64,000 nt of DNA from Hydra vulgaris (GCF_038396675.1 NC_088921.1:44253501-44317500); one strand, 5' to 3'. Positions 22,511-39,180 are shown, numbered from the stretch's first letter. Made by a program: numbers and translations. Notes: generated by a model from the letters alone, not told the origin.

Positions 22511-25461
22511 TTTCGTCGCCTTAGAGGGCAGAGGTTCTATCTCCATTTTGGGTAGTTTTGCAGGAGAACAAAAACAAAGTTTGAGCATTAAGCATAAATC
22601 AGCAATTTCATTTTTTGTTAGTGTTAATGTTTTTTGATCAATTAGAACTATCAAACATGATAGGAATAATTCAACTTTTTTGAAATTATTAACATTGAAG
22701 AGAGTATGGCACAAATTATAAAAGTCATCATGGATAGATAGAACCTTTGCCTAAATTAATTGCGAGTTGAATGGAAATTTTTGAAATTTATAAACATAAT
22801 GAATCCAATTAAAATTCTTTTTAATTAATACAAAATGCTTTTTATGTTTGTGTAAACTATCAGATAATGACAATCATGGTTCAAACTTTTTTAAATTAAT
22901 AACATTTTGGGACAAATTTTACAATTACCATGGAGATAGAACCTTTACTCAAATTAACTGTGACTTGAACAGAATTTAAAAATTTGTAAACAATGTTTTT
23001 GTAATCAATATTATTAAATTCTAAGTGAAATCTTAATCTTAATTAGCAGAAAAATCAGAAAATTGTTATAATAGCAAAATTATATAACAGAATAATTATT
23101 ATAGTAATACTGAAAAAAATGACTGACAAAAAACAAAGTTTTAGTTCTAGTTATCTTCATAGTCCGAGTTAAGAACAAAAATTGTTTTAATAGCAAAATT
23201 ATATAACAGAATAATAATAGTAATACTGAAAAAAATGACTGACAGAAAACTAAGTCTTAGTTCTAGTTGTCTTCATAGTCCGATTCATCAATTTCTGACT
23301 CATCAGCAGTTGGTTCTGGTAAACTGTCTCTCATGGCTACTGCAGACGGTAAGTTGTTATACCATTGGGCATAATCTGGTGGAATAACACGCGATTTTAC
23401 CATGCGTGTGAGATTCTTTTTTTTCGCATCCGAAATAGGCAGGCGAGTAGGATACAATGGCTGAGGCTCTAATCCTTCGATGTTGGATCGTCGTCCTCTT
23501 CCAGACTGTACATTTATTTCCATAAAGGTAGGCGACGTAATGCTATATTTGTACTGCATAATGAAAGGTCTTGACTTTTCAAACCTTGCCCACTTAATAT
23601 TCAACCAGTTGACGGTTTCACCTTTAATATTTTTTGTACGATTTTTCACAATTTTACCGCAAAGTTGTTTTGAGTCAAAAAAATCGGTGTGTTGCAGTGG
23701 TTTAACAAGATATGGACACGCGCTGCAGCAATCAGAATCTTGTGTAGTGTAAATTTTTTGATGGCTCTTACTGCGTTCAATAGTACTGTTCATAGAGTCA
23801 ACTTCTAAATAAGAATGACCCGACTCCATATACTTCATATCGATGCATTCCAGGTGAGTTGTTTGAACAATGTACATCATTGTCGCAACAATAAATTGGT
23901 TTCTATTTTGTCCAGAGCACGTATCACTAAAAGAAGTCACCCTCTTCACAGAAACTGGAAGAGACTTCATATAATCTAACAGAGCTGTATTTATTTCATT
24001 GGCTCCTCGTTTACCTTCACTTTCGTCCCATAGGTAACAAATTCCTTTTTTGGTCGACGTTTCATAAATAGTAAAATTATAAACGGCAAGTTTCCGCATA
24101 TAGAAAATTTGTGCATCACCAGCCTATGGAAGTGGTAACACTGCTTCGAGGTCAAAAGTTATAGAACGAATGGACTTGTCAGCAGCAGATGCAGTCTTAT
24201 CAGAATTTTTTTCGTCCATAGCTTCTTTTTCACGAAATTTATGACTGTCATAATTTGGTCGTAGCGTTTCTTTATCATCACCACTGGCATTTCGAAAAGC
24301 ATTGCAAATCGAGCATCGGTCTTTTTAGGGAATAAAAAATTTTATATTAAAATCAGTAACAAATATTCTTCGATATACACCGATAGAAACTGGATCTGTG
24401 ATATTTTTCGTTGTGCAATAATCATCTTTGTATAGTCTATAAAGTTCCTCAATACTTAGTTCAGGACTAAGATATTTTGCCTTTGATGAAGCCCGACAGT
24501 AGTGAGATTCGACCTGAGGAAAGCTTAGGATGTGCTCTCGAACTGCATTGGTTCGCATTTCTAAAGTCTTATTGGTTGGAGTTTTTCCTTTTTTTGAATT
24601 TGGTCGTATGAAAAGACCAATCTCATTTTTATTTTTTACAACAAACTGAACAGTTTTCTTGCTTATGTCCAAAGTCGTGCAATAAAATTTTTGGCACACT
24701 CTAATGACATTGTTTTCATTCGCTTCCACTGGCAGATGATATGCACAGGATATTGTTTTTGGTCTTATTCCTGAATTGTCACGACGATGAAACATTGCTA
24801 CTTTTCACTAAATGGCATATGAAATCTTTTTTTCTATTTTCACCCTCTAGTTGGTAGTAGTGTTTATTTATTTCTAGTCGTTTGGTTTCCTCAAAATGTT
24901 CTCCACACTTAAATTTGCACAGTTCACCGTTCTAGGTGTTTTGGGCGGTACTGCTTTACCTTTTCGTGTCTTGTATGCCATTCCTTTCTCTCTTTTGTCT
25001 TTTTCAACAAATCGTTTTCAAAGATTTGGTCTTTTGCCTTGCTTGCATCCAATTTTTGGTTCAGTGAAAGTTCGCTTTTTTGAACCATTGTTTAATTCTA
25101 TGGTGAATTCTTAGAATTACGAAAAAAACTATTCAAAATTACCTCTGTTTTAATAAAAAGTTGTTTATTCATTATATTTCGTTTGTTATCGTCTGCCATT
25201 TTCAAGAATTATGTCATAGGGCAAAGAAGATATCTCCGGTATAGTCAGATGGCAAAGGAGATAACACCTTTGACCTTTTGGGATTCCGCACAAATGTAGA
25301 TAGCTCAAAACTCGCACAAATTTATTGCTCCTCTCCTACTATGTGGAGATAGACCCGCTGCCTAATCTGATTCTAACACTTAAAATAGATGTCCCTAAAG
25401 TCATAGTTGAATTTGAGCACAACATGGAGATAGAATCTCTGCCCTCTAAGGCGACGATTTT
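22511..25461. mobile_element. 2.95-kb DNA transposon of uncertain superfamily (Sola-like?)
   Basis: The terminal inverted repeats share cgtcgccttagagggcagag plus a further 13 bp (g/a)ttctatctccat, about 33 bp with one mismatch (22511-22543 and 25429-25461). Near the left end, two direct copies of gatagaaccttt(g/a)c lie at about 22737 and 22933. The target duplication is unclear: gttt on the left and attt on the right. It carries one transposase-like gene on the minus strand. The insertion lies in the last exon of the DUF4806-like gene. The Sola label is a guess from a 4-bp-type target and a DDE-like protein; a piggyBac- or Kolobok-like origin was not excluded. Confidence 0.8.
23263..25110 (-). 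pseudogene. transposase-like gene with two nonsense codons and a 5' frameshift
   Basis: From 24795 to 23263 there is one open frame of 511 codons broken only by TAA (24325-24327) and TAG (24124-24126). Both breaks are in register. Recognisable phrases: RVCQKFYCTTLDISKKTVQF, FPQVESHYCRASSKAKYLSP, ELSIEELYRLYKDDY, KDRCSICNAF (CxxC), FTIYETSTKKGICYLWDESE, VTSFSDTCSGQNRNQFIV (possible first Asp), MKYMESGHSYLEVDSMNSTI (possible Glu/Asp) and an acidic end DESEIDESDYEDN. These match a multi-copy family of uncharacterised animal proteins with a probable RNase H-fold core. The N-terminal Cys-rich part (CKFKCGEHFEETKRLEINKH) is readable upstream at about 24850-24910 in another frame. The catalytic role is inferred. 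Confidence 0.75.
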
Positions 25462-26004
25462 ATCAAGATCGTTTTAAAAACAGTTTAAATTTTGTATAAT
25501 TTTTTGTTTTAAAAATGTTTTAATTATCTTAGAGGTTTTATTTAAAGTTTAGTTATCTGCGTTTGCACAATGGGCTGCTCATTTTGTAAAATTATAATAA
25601 GAGATAATATAAAATCAAATGTTGGGCTTTGGCATAGTTAGAAATTTGTTAAGACTTGCTAATGGCCATAATTTAGCTTGAATTAGTAAATACTTGGATT
25701 CTCCACACCTTCTATTTATTTTCGGGGCAATGCATTGGTTTTATTGTGAGTTGACTACTGACAACAACACAACATTGTACAAAAAATAAATGTTTTGCGG
25801 GTTTAAAGATTCAAAAAAAAATCTATTTTTTTAAGGTTCATAGACTTGAATATAAGTTGGTTGAATCAACGTTAATCTAACGGTGATTTATGGTTTGTTT
25901 TCAACGTTAGTCTAACGTTTGGTTTCAACGTAGATTTGTGTTTCCATTTAAACCAAAAATCAACCGTTTTTCAGCATAAAATTTCAACGTTGATGTGCTT
26001 GATG

Positions 26005-26007
<3 letters not shown>
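25462..26007. repeat. AT-rich DNA with caacgtt-type short repeats
   Basis: No gene. At 25858-25985 the heptamer caacgtt (or ctaacgt/aacgttg) recurs about seven times with irregular spacing, in segments such as gttttcaacgttagtctaac. It directly precedes an (AT)n array. Confidence 0.6.
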
Positions 26008-26082
<75 letters not shown>

Positions 26083-26083
26083 T

Positions 26084-26164
<81 letters not shown>
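26008..26164. repeat. (AT)n-(AC)n-(AT)n microsatellite
   Basis: An AT array with a short cacacacaca block near 26070-26080 and a return to AT after ttaaat. Confidence 0.97.
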
Positions 26165-26167
<3 letters not shown>

Positions 26168-26688
26168 CACAAAAAAAATAATATAAATTTAAACATAAAA
26201 CATGTAATGTATAAATATATATAAATGTATAAATATATATACAAACATAAAAAATATATTAAAAGGGCAAGGAGAATATTCTTTTTTACGTAGAAATTTT
26301 AATAAGTTTCGGAATTGGTTTTTTAAAATATTATTAACGCAACTTTATGCGCATAAGTTTACTTTTTGCGCTAAAAAAAATATTTTTTTGTGGAGCGTGT
26401 TTATTTTGTGTTACTTTAGTTAGAGTAGTAAATATTTTTCAAATTTTTATAAAATTGGAGGCAGAATTTGCAAAATAAGTCATCTTGCCCCGGTCACGTG
26501 ACCAGATGCCAAATTTATGAACTTATTATTTTAAATTTTATTTCAAAATTTTCAACTTGCTAATTAAAAATCATTGCAGGCAATGAATTATTATGACATC
26601 ATGAACAAAGAACATCACTGACAAAGCATTACTGTTTCATGACTGATAGTTTTACAATAACTCAGGCTTTTCAAAACGTTTGCCATCT
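26165..26688. other. no gene seen
   Basis: AT-rich; only short tataaatatata repeats at 26210-26245. No coding signature. Confidence 0.5.
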
Positions 26689-28710
26689 TTTTTTTTTTTT
26701 TTTTTTTTTTAGTTTACAATTATTAATAGTAATATAAAAATATAACAATACATTAACTTGGTATCTGAAAGAAGATCCAAAAGATCTTGTCGTCAGAACC
26801 ATATAAAATATATCAAACGTGTATATATAATATAATAAAAATACAATTGATTTAATAATTATTAACAATGTAGAATAAACAAAAACAGAAAATAATTTTA
26901 CATTTCAAAAATATTTATATATATATTGTCAATAGAAAGAATAAAGTTTTTTAATTTAGTTTTAAAAACAGAAAACGAAATTGACAAATCAAAATTTGGA
27001 ACAACAATTTTGTTCCATAAATACGGTGCTCGATAGTTTGTGCAAAATTGATTAAACTTTGTTTGACAAAAGGGTTCAATTATTAAATTATTATTTCGTA
27101 AAGTATATTTGTTTATAGCTTTATGGGTAAAAAGATCTTTAAAAATGAACAATGGTGGTTCACTTTTACAACGAAACATAAATCATAAAATATAATACAA
27201 AAAAATATACATTGAGTTCGTAAACGTTAAATGCTTTAACTTTTTTAAACAAAATATTAGAATGAGAAAAACGATTTTCAAAACATATTAAACGCATTGC
27301 GTGTTTCTGACGATGGTAGAGATTTCGTAACTTACTTTTAGAGGTACTTCCCCAAACAATATTGGCATAATTTATATAGCTATGTATAAATGAGTAGTAG
27401 AGTTGAATTAAATTTTGTTTATTTAGATAGTATCTGACCCTATATAGAATTCCAATACTTTTGGCCAATTTAGTAGAAATAAAATCGATATGATACTTCC
27501 ATGTAATATTTTCATCAATGTAAATGCCTAAAAATCTTGTGACCGACTCCTTTTTTATTTCAATTTTATCAATGAAAAGTTCAGATAAATTATTTGGTAA
27601 AAAACGCTTTTTTGCGAGGGAGTGGAAAAGGATTCATTTTGTTTTGTCAATGTTTAAAGTTAACTTGTTGCACTTAAACCAGTTGGAGATGTGATTGAGT
27701 TTTTTATTCATATTTGAAAAAAGCTTATAAAATTGTCACTGTTTGACAAAAATAAATTAGCATCGTCTGCTAAAATGATACTCATAAGATTAGAAGCTTT
27801 ATTTAAATCATTTATATAGACTAAAAACAAAAGTGGGCCTAGAATAGAACTCTGTGGAACACCACATTTTATGTCAATTAATTTTTCATTTTGAAAATAA
27901 TCTCCATAGAAAACAAATTGTTTTCTATTTATCAAATAACTTTTATACCATTTTATTAATTTGCCATTAATTCCATAAAATTTGAGTTTCTTAAGTAGAG
28001 TTTTGTGATCGACCGTGTCGAATGCTTTTGATAGGTCAATGAAAATACCTAGTGCATATTGTGATCTACCAAATGAATTAGAAATTTCACGAATGAACTG
28101 TGTAATGGCTGGTTCAGTTGAACAATTTTTTTTAAAACCGAATTGATTTTTATATAGAAGTTTATTTAGATTAAGGTAATTGTATGTTCTATTGTATATA
28201 ATTCTTTCTAAAATTTTCGAGAAGGTTGAAAGAACTGAGATAGGACGATAATTACTAATATTTGATTTTTTTCCGTCTTTGTAAATTGGAGTAACTTTAG
28301 CTATTTTTAATTGGTCGGGGAATACACCTTGCTGTATAGATGCCCAGAACACTTTTTAAAGAATACATTTTAAATTTTCAAAGCAATCTATGATTATGTT
28401 GCCATTTATTTCGTCCGCACCTGTAGCTTTGTTTCTTTTAAGAGATTTGTCAGCTCTCACAAACTCATCAAAAGATAAGTCAGAATATAAATTATCTATA
28501 AAAAGCGAATTATTTATAGGCTCTAGGAAATCACTAAAAGTTTTTTCCGTAATAGGAATCTTATTTGCCAATTTAGTTCCTACATCAATAAAATATTTAT
28601 TAAACTCGTTTGCAATTTCGTTTGGTTCATATATATTTGTTTTATTTATTTTAATTACTTTAGGAAGGTAGTTTGAATTTGTTTTTTGTTTTCCTTTGCA
28701 TCAAAAACAT
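26689..28710 (-). pseudogene. 5'-truncated LINE with decayed reverse transcriptase
   Basis: The 3' end carries a poly(A) tail of about 22 nt (poly-T at 26689-26710 on +). On the minus strand from about 28660: EIANEFNKYFIDVGTKLANK, then SLKRNKATGADEINGNII (28356-28571). The RT core (27708-28352) has KVTPIYKDGKKSNISNYRPI, FGFKKNCSTEPAI, FIDLSKAFDTVDHKTLL (motif A Asp), CGVPQSSILGPLLFLVYIND and LADDANLFLS (motif C, FADD-type). The thumb/C-terminal parts at 27166-27468 and 26898-27179 have YSFIHSYINYANIVWGST and PYLWNKIVVPNF. An in-frame stop splits the copy near 28354, and frameshifts occur near 27700, 27470 and 27170. No endonuclease domain remains. CR1/L2/Jockey group; the exact clade is uncertain. 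Confidence 0.9.
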
Positions 28711-29560
28711 TTCTTTGCATCAAAAACTGCTGCAAATAAAAGTGTACATGGTAGACGAAATTGATTGAAAGATCTGCATTAGCTTTAAGAGAAGTAGGAA
28801 GAGAACATGAATCAAATTCTAAAATATTTTGAAATAAGTTGTAACATTTCAAGGACTTCTATAAATAGTACTACTAAATACGTAATAGATATGTAAGTAT
28901 AACAACATTTTCAAGGAATTTATGCATCCATTCAAGCAAGCTGTTATAATGTTTAGAAGATCTATATCATTTCATTGTGTAGTGTGCAATGAGTTTCTCA
29001 GAAGTGGTGACTCTTTAAAGATGTTGTTAGTTGTGGGCCTTATGTATAGTTCTATATATTACCACTAAAAGTAAAGTGTGTTGAACATGTTCAGTTTTTT
29101 TCTGATTTTATTGAATTCAATGATGAATGTAAACAACTGGAACTTAATAATGGATCTCAAAAATGACTTAATATCACAACCTTTTGTTGATACTATAAAC
29201 TTACATAATTCTGAACGTTTTACGTTATCTGGATTTTTAGGAAATCAATTTTCAAATACACATATTTCAAAAATATGCTCAAATTGGCAAAGAAATTCTG
29301 GACTAGCACGTTTAAAACAATATACATTACAATTTTTTTAGAATTGTGTTCTATATAACTTTTAGAATTGGGTACAACTTCACTAATTTGAATTTTATAG
29401 GTGAAAATAAAAGTTTGAATAAAGAGATTTATTTATTATAGAAAGTTGGTTTATATAGATTCATTATACTTTTTAAAAGAGATTGTTTTGAAACGTATAT
29501 AAAAATATTGTTGTTTTTTTCATACAAACTATGAATTATATTATCCTTGTCAGTAAAACT
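28711..29560. other. unassigned stretch
   Basis: At the LINE 5' edge, ctttgcatcaaaaac is repeated directly (28694 and 28713). An 87-codon frame at 29078-29341 (SERFTLSGFLGNQFSNTHIS) has no recognisable domain, and the flanks in its frame are closed. No gene is claimed. Confidence 0.45.
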
Positions 29561-29618
29561 ATGCCAAGTACTTGTTTTGTCATTGGTTGCTCAATGCTCA
29601 ATGTCATTGGTTACTTAA

Positions 29619-30782
29619 ATGGGCAGAAAAGCTGTTTCAGACAAGGTATGATGGCAAATTGTAGGTCTGCTAAAAGATAAAACAAAAAGCTAACGAGAAA
29701 TAGCTTGAATGGGCAATGTTTCGCTTGAATGTGTACAAACAACGTTGAAAAACCATGAGCTACATAATGATGTCAAAGATTTACCAAGGCTTGGTAGGCC
29801 TTTAAAGCCTACTTTAAGAGACCAAAGTTATTGTAAGAATAGACAAGACCCTAAAATTTCTTACTGCGAACTTGCTAAAGGGTTCGCAAATACGCCTGGT
29901 AACATTAGTGTTAGTAGATGGACTAAAGAAGATGCCTAAATAACAAAGGCTTAGATTGCTATGTCGCAGCTCGAAAACCACTTTTGTGTGTCTCAGATCG
30001 CCTAAAAAGATTAAAGTGGTGTAGAGAAAGACTTCACTGGTCTGTAGAAGATTAAGCCAAAGTTATTTTCAGTGACGAATCCAACATTGAGGTGATAAAT
30101 TGCAAGTCAAGATTATTCATGAAGAGACTGGCTGGTAAAAAGTTCAAAGAGTGTTTTTGTGTACCAAGGATACAAGGCGGAGGAGGATCAGTTGAAATAT
30201 GGGGATGCTTCTCTCATAAAGGAACAGGGTCATACAACATTTATAAGAGCAGAATTAACCAATACAACTAAAAGAGATCCTCGAAAGTAAGCTTTTGCCA
30301 ACAGGCAGGTCTTCTTATGAAAGACGATAATAATGGATTTTTCAGTACAATGGCGCTACGGCTCACACTGCAATCTCGGTTAAAGAGTAGCTTGATTACG
30401 GTCATGACTTGGCCAGCTCGTTCTCTATATCTTAATCAATGTGCGGCCGTGGCGCAGTGGTTAGAGCACTTGCTGTATAAGCAGGAGATCGAGGTTCGAA
30501 ACGAGCTCTGGACATATTTTCGCGTCACGGTAAGGAAGGAGGCGTGAACTTCCTGGTTAAATGCACTTCCGCGGTGCTCTGTGACAAGACCGTTAGAACT
30601 TCTGGGGGCACCTAAAATAAAAAAATAAAAAATCTCATCGAGAACATTTGGGCTTGGATAGTCAAGAGATTGGTCAAAGAGAGTATAGCCAGTGTTGCGC
30701 AATTATAGTAGGCGTTGAAAAAGCTTTGGAAAGAATTTCCAAGGGAATTATGCATCCGAACTAGTTGAATCTATGCCTTGAT
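29619..30782 (+). pseudogene. Tc1-like transposase interrupted by a SINE
   Basis: Start MGRKAVSDKV at 29619, then WQIVGLLKDKTKS, KDLPRLGRPLKPTLRD, QDPKISYCELAKGFAN and NISVSRWT (paired HTH). After frame changes come RLKRLKWCRERLHWSVED and VIFSDESNIEVINCKSRLF (first Asp), then GGGGSVEIWGCFSHKGTGSYN and a degraded second-Asp region WIFQYNGATAHTA near 30335. A tRNA-derived SINE (30443-30632) splits the SPDLNPIENIW-like segment: SLYLNQ lies before it and NLIENIWAWIVKRL after it. The C terminus [14 protein letters not shown] ends near 30782. Stops and frameshifts are frequent. TIRs were not found. Confidence 0.85.
30443..30632 (+). mobile_element. tRNA-derived SINE inside a Tc1 transposase
   Basis: The 5' part is tRNA-like: gcggccgtggcgcagtggtt starts it, with A box tggcgcagtggttagagc and B box gaggttcgaaac. 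A tRNA-unrelated body follows (ggaaggaggcgtgaacttcc ... gaccgttagaacttctgggg), then cacctaaaat and an A-rich tail (aaaataaaaaaataaaaaa). The transposase reading resumes directly after it. The tail body also occurs at 49365-49425, so this is a repeated family. Confidence 0.88.
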
Positions 30783-30851
30783 GTGTTTGTGCTTGTGTGA
30801 AAGTTTTTTCAAAAAAAAAATCTTTCACACATGCACAATGTTTACACCTCT

Positions 30852-30995
<144 letters not shown>

Positions 30996-31203
30996 TATGT
31001 AAATACATATATGATTCAGCGTTATGACGAAATTGGGAATTCGTCAAAATATTTCCTAATCTCACCACTCCCTCCTCCCCCACCCCCTCCCAACCCCGCC
31101 GAGATTAAAATGTGTTACTGGGGTCTTTACTTGTTTTATTTCCTTGTCTAGTCAAAATAAAAAATACTGTAACATTTATCTAAGATGAATATGAAATCAA
31201 CAC

Positions 31204-32027
<824 letters not shown>

Positions 32028-33382
32028 TTTTTTTTTCTTTTCTTTTCTTTCTTTTCTTTAATATTTGTCGTTTAAAAGTATTACAATAACCAATTATATT
32101 TTACAATTTTTACATTAGTAACGACAGGACTTCTAGAAGATCATGTGAATCTTGTCATGAAGCCCTTTACAATATATGGTTAATTTTTGATAAAAATACA
32201 ATGTCTTAAGTGAAATAATAATAATAATACAACTTTATGCAAAAACATGTAAAAACCAAGATAAAATTTTAAAAAGCCAAGATTAAAAAATAAATAAAAT
32301 ATACAAAATAGAACAGCAACGAATAAACAAACAAACAAAACAAAAAAACAATTAAAAGTAAATCAAAATATTTTCAATTAAAAATATAATTCTTTTAAGT
32401 TTTTGTTTGAATGAGGCAAAAGTCAGTTGGGTAGAAAAATCAAAATTTGGTAAGACTGTTTTGTTCCAGAGATAAGGACCTCGATAAGAAACAAAAAACT
32501 GGTCTTTGCTTTTATGGCAAAAAGGGGCAATAAGATTGTTATTAATTCGAAGATTATATTTGTTTTTAGGCTTCATACAATAAAGATTTTGTAATACGTT
32601 TGGCAACAAATTTTCTCTACATTTAAACATGAAACATAAAATGTTAAAGACATTTTGTTGATATACATTTAAAATATTCATTTCTTTAAAAAGTTGTTTC
32701 GTATGAAAAAACCGATTTTTAAAATTTATTGCGCGAGCTGCGTGTTTCTGATGAAGGTAAAGAGATTTTAGTTTTGTTCTATGAGTGCTTCCCCATATAA
32801 TATTCGCGTAGTTTATATGACAATGTATAAATGAATAATATAATTGTGTTAACTGGTGTTTACATAATACATTTCTTGCTTTATAGAGAATTCCAATGCA
32901 TTTAGCGATTTTATTGGAGGTATTATCAATATGATTTCTCCAAGATAGATTCTCATCAATATATACTCCAAGAAACTTAGTAACTTTTTCTCTTTTTATT
33001 GTTATATTATCAATTAAAAGGTCTGGCATGATATGAGGCAGTTTCTGTTTTTTTGAAGGTGGATAAAAAAGTGTCCATTTAGTTTTTTCTATATTTAGAG
33101 ACAATCTATTTTGTTTAAACCAAACAGACTTTTTTTAATTCATTTGTCATATTAGTAAAAAGCATATTAATATCTTTATGAGACAAAAACAAGTTAGTGT
33201 CATCTGCAAAATTTATTGTTGTTAAGTTTGATGATTTATGAAGATCATTTATGTATATTAAAAAAATAAGTGGACCAAGTATGGATCCTTGTGGAACACC
33301 ACATGTTATATTCATTAATAGATGAGATATAGAATCTTTATTGTAAACAAACTGTTTACGGTTAGTAAGATAACTTTCAAAC

Positions 33383-33389
<7 letters not shown>
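32028..33389 (-). pseudogene. second truncated LINE of the 26689-28710 group
   Basis: The A-rich 3' tail is seen as the pyrimidine run at 32028-32061. The minus strand reads: [20 protein letters not shown] and NFADDTNLFLSHKDINML (33115-33315, intact FADD motif), a one-base slip in an A-run near 33127, then IEKTKWTLFYPPSKKQKLP, KFLGVYIDENLSWRNHID, YSFIHCHINYANIIWGST and RGPYLWNKTVLPNFDF (32352-33104). The 5' end stops at about 33389 against an (AT)n array, just upstream of RT motif B. It carries no endonuclease. It is the same family as the 26689 copy by residue-level similarity. Confidence 0.9.

Positions 33390-33438
<49 letters not shown>
33390..33438. repeat. (AT)n microsatellite
   Basis: About 24 AT units exactly between the LINE 5' truncation and the ccagccaacattgac terminus. 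Confidence 0.96.
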
Positions 33439-33440
<2 letters not shown>

Positions 33441-33560
33441 AGCCAACATTGACAGACGGGTACCGTGTGGTTTTTGTCTGAGCTTACGGGAACGGGATTT
33501 TAACGGGAAAGTGTTTTGGTTTCCGGACGGGCCATTCATACCATTCATTTGGTAAAAAAA
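33439..33560. repeat. GC-rich element end, ccagccaacattgac type
   Basis: Starts ccagccaacattgacagacg then ggtaccgtgtgg. The same terminus, inverted, closes the GC-rich island at 45672-45976 (reading ccagccaacattgacaaatg then ggtaccatacgg). This may be the opposite end of one very large element or an independent fragment of the same family. Confidence 0.7.
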
Positions 33561-37584
<4,024 letters not shown>

Positions 37585-37586
37585 CA

Positions 37587-38437
37587 GTGCTGTGCCTAGG
37601 GGCTCAGTTGCAAATTTAGGGGCCCTTTCACAAATGTAAGGCTTTTTTTTTTAATTTAGTATTATCTATTCGAAAAATTTTTAAGAATTTTAATGCCCTT
37701 TTGAAGGAGGGGGTTTCTGATGAGTCCTTATTGATGAAACCTGAGTGTGAAATGAAAAAACTTTCACTTTATTTTAAAGATTACATTTAAAAATTATTAG
37801 CCCCCGGCAGCAGGCTATTTCAGTACGATGTCACACTGCTCACCCTTATCAGCAGTATAAGATATATATAAATATACAGTAGTGTATACTGGATTTTTTG
37901 AGGTTTGAGTTTTGACACTTACAGCCATTGTGCAAACTCCAAACTTTTGTATGTTTATGCTTATATCGAAAAAGAATGTTTTGCAAAGAATTGGGGTGAT
38001 TAGAGCTTGGGAACCAAAAAACCCTAATTTTTGGGCCCACCCAGCCCTTAACGTGGGAGCAACAAGTTTATAAAATATTTTCGTTATTATTTTTATCTAA
38101 ATTTATATTCATCAACAAATTTCAATTTTCATGCAATAATCTCTTAGTGTTCAGTTTTTATGACCCTGCAATGTTTACAGCCCCCTCAAATTGAGGGGGT
38201 TAAAACTTTATATGTTCATAGTTTTTGAAAGATAAGAGATTATTGCATAAAATTTGAAATTCGTTGATGAATATAAATTTAGATAAAAATAGTAAAGAAA
38301 ATATTTTATAAACTCATTGCTCCCACGTTAAGGGCTGGGTAGGCCCAAAAATTAGGGTTTTTGGTTCCCAAGCTCTAATCACCCCAATTCTTTGCAAAAC
38401 ATTGTTTTTTGATATAAGCATAAACAAACAAAAGTTT

Positions 38438-38440
<3 letters not shown>
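37587..38440. mobile_element. foldback MITE with ~210-bp arms
   Basis: The left arm (about 37937-38145) and right arm (about 38232-38440) are inverted copies. They share ccaaacttttgt, tgtttatgcttatat, ttttgcaaagaattggggtg, attagagcttgggaaccaaa and atgcaataatctctta at the loop side. The centre holds a small gccccctcaaattgaggggg hairpin. The outer left border cagtgctgtgcctaggggc resembles hAT-type ends. Related degenerate copies are at 11787-12260 and 57061-57331. No coding region. Confidence 0.85.

Positions 38441-38508
<68 letters not shown>
38441..38508. repeat. (AT)n microsatellite
   Basis: About 33 AT units directly at the right end of the foldback element. Confidence 0.96.
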
Positions 38509-38510
<2 letters not shown>

Positions 38511-38639
38511 TATATATAGAACCCTTAGATGTTGTCCGAAAGTTTTTTCCATATTTTGTTGACAAAAAGTAAAAATTAAAATTCAAGACCGGAATTTTTT
38601 TTTTTTAATAATGATAGACTGCCTGCCCCAACCAAACCC

Positions 38640-38833
38640 TCAGTCGATGTAGCAGCACTCCCTTGCGGGTCAGGCTATTTGTCAGTTGATGTAGCAGCAC
38701 TCCCTTACGAGTCAGGCTATTTGTCAGTCAATGTAGCAGCACTCCCTTGCGAGTCAGGCTATTTGTCAGTCGATGTAGCAGCACTCCCTTGCGAGTCAGG
38801 CTATAAGATAGTCGATGTACCAACACTCCGCGC
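38640..38833. repeat. 42-bp minisatellite, ~4.6 units
   Basis: Units start at 38641, 38683, 38725 and 38767 with a partial fifth. Core: cgatgtagcagcactccctt then gcgagtcaggctatttgtca. Units differ by one to three bases. The last unit degenerates after aagatagtcgatgtac. Confidence 0.96.
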
Positions 38834-39178
38834 ATGATTTACAGTAAAAAAAATAAAAATAAAAACATTTTAATAAAAAAAATAAAAATATAAACATTTT
38901 ATTAAAAAAAATAAAAATAAAAACATTGTTTATATTGTTAAAAACATTCACAATGTTTTAAAAACATTCAGAGTGTTTTTAAAAACATTCCGGTCAATTA
39001 AATTTGCGTTTTTGTGGTTTTTTTATATAACAATTAATTTGTAATTAAATTAATGGTTTTTACTTTCGTCCAACACGGAAATGTTGGACGAAAGTTAAAA
39101 GTAATTAAAAGTGACGTATATGTTGGCGTAAGAATCACTTTTTTCTTTCCGCTCTTCCCAAAGCCAACAAACTATAGA

Positions 39179-39180
<2 letters not shown>
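38834..39180. other. no gene seen
   Basis: A-rich repeats (aataaaaataaaaacatttt) at 38845-38930, and the inverted pair tactttcgtccaacac / gttggacgaaagttaaaag at 39060-39097. Otherwise featureless. Confidence 0.5.

Noticed and set aside
24896-25114. Hydrophobic 72-codon frame on +
   Set aside because: Antisense of the N-terminal part of the minus-strand transposase gene in the 22511-25461 element.
26689-26868. 65-codon frame ending in a Lys run
   Set aside because: The Lys run is the LINE poly(A) tail; no independent gene.
38640-38833. CRISPR-like array
   Set aside because: The units are contiguous 42-bp near-identical repeats without variable spacers, in a eukaryotic context.
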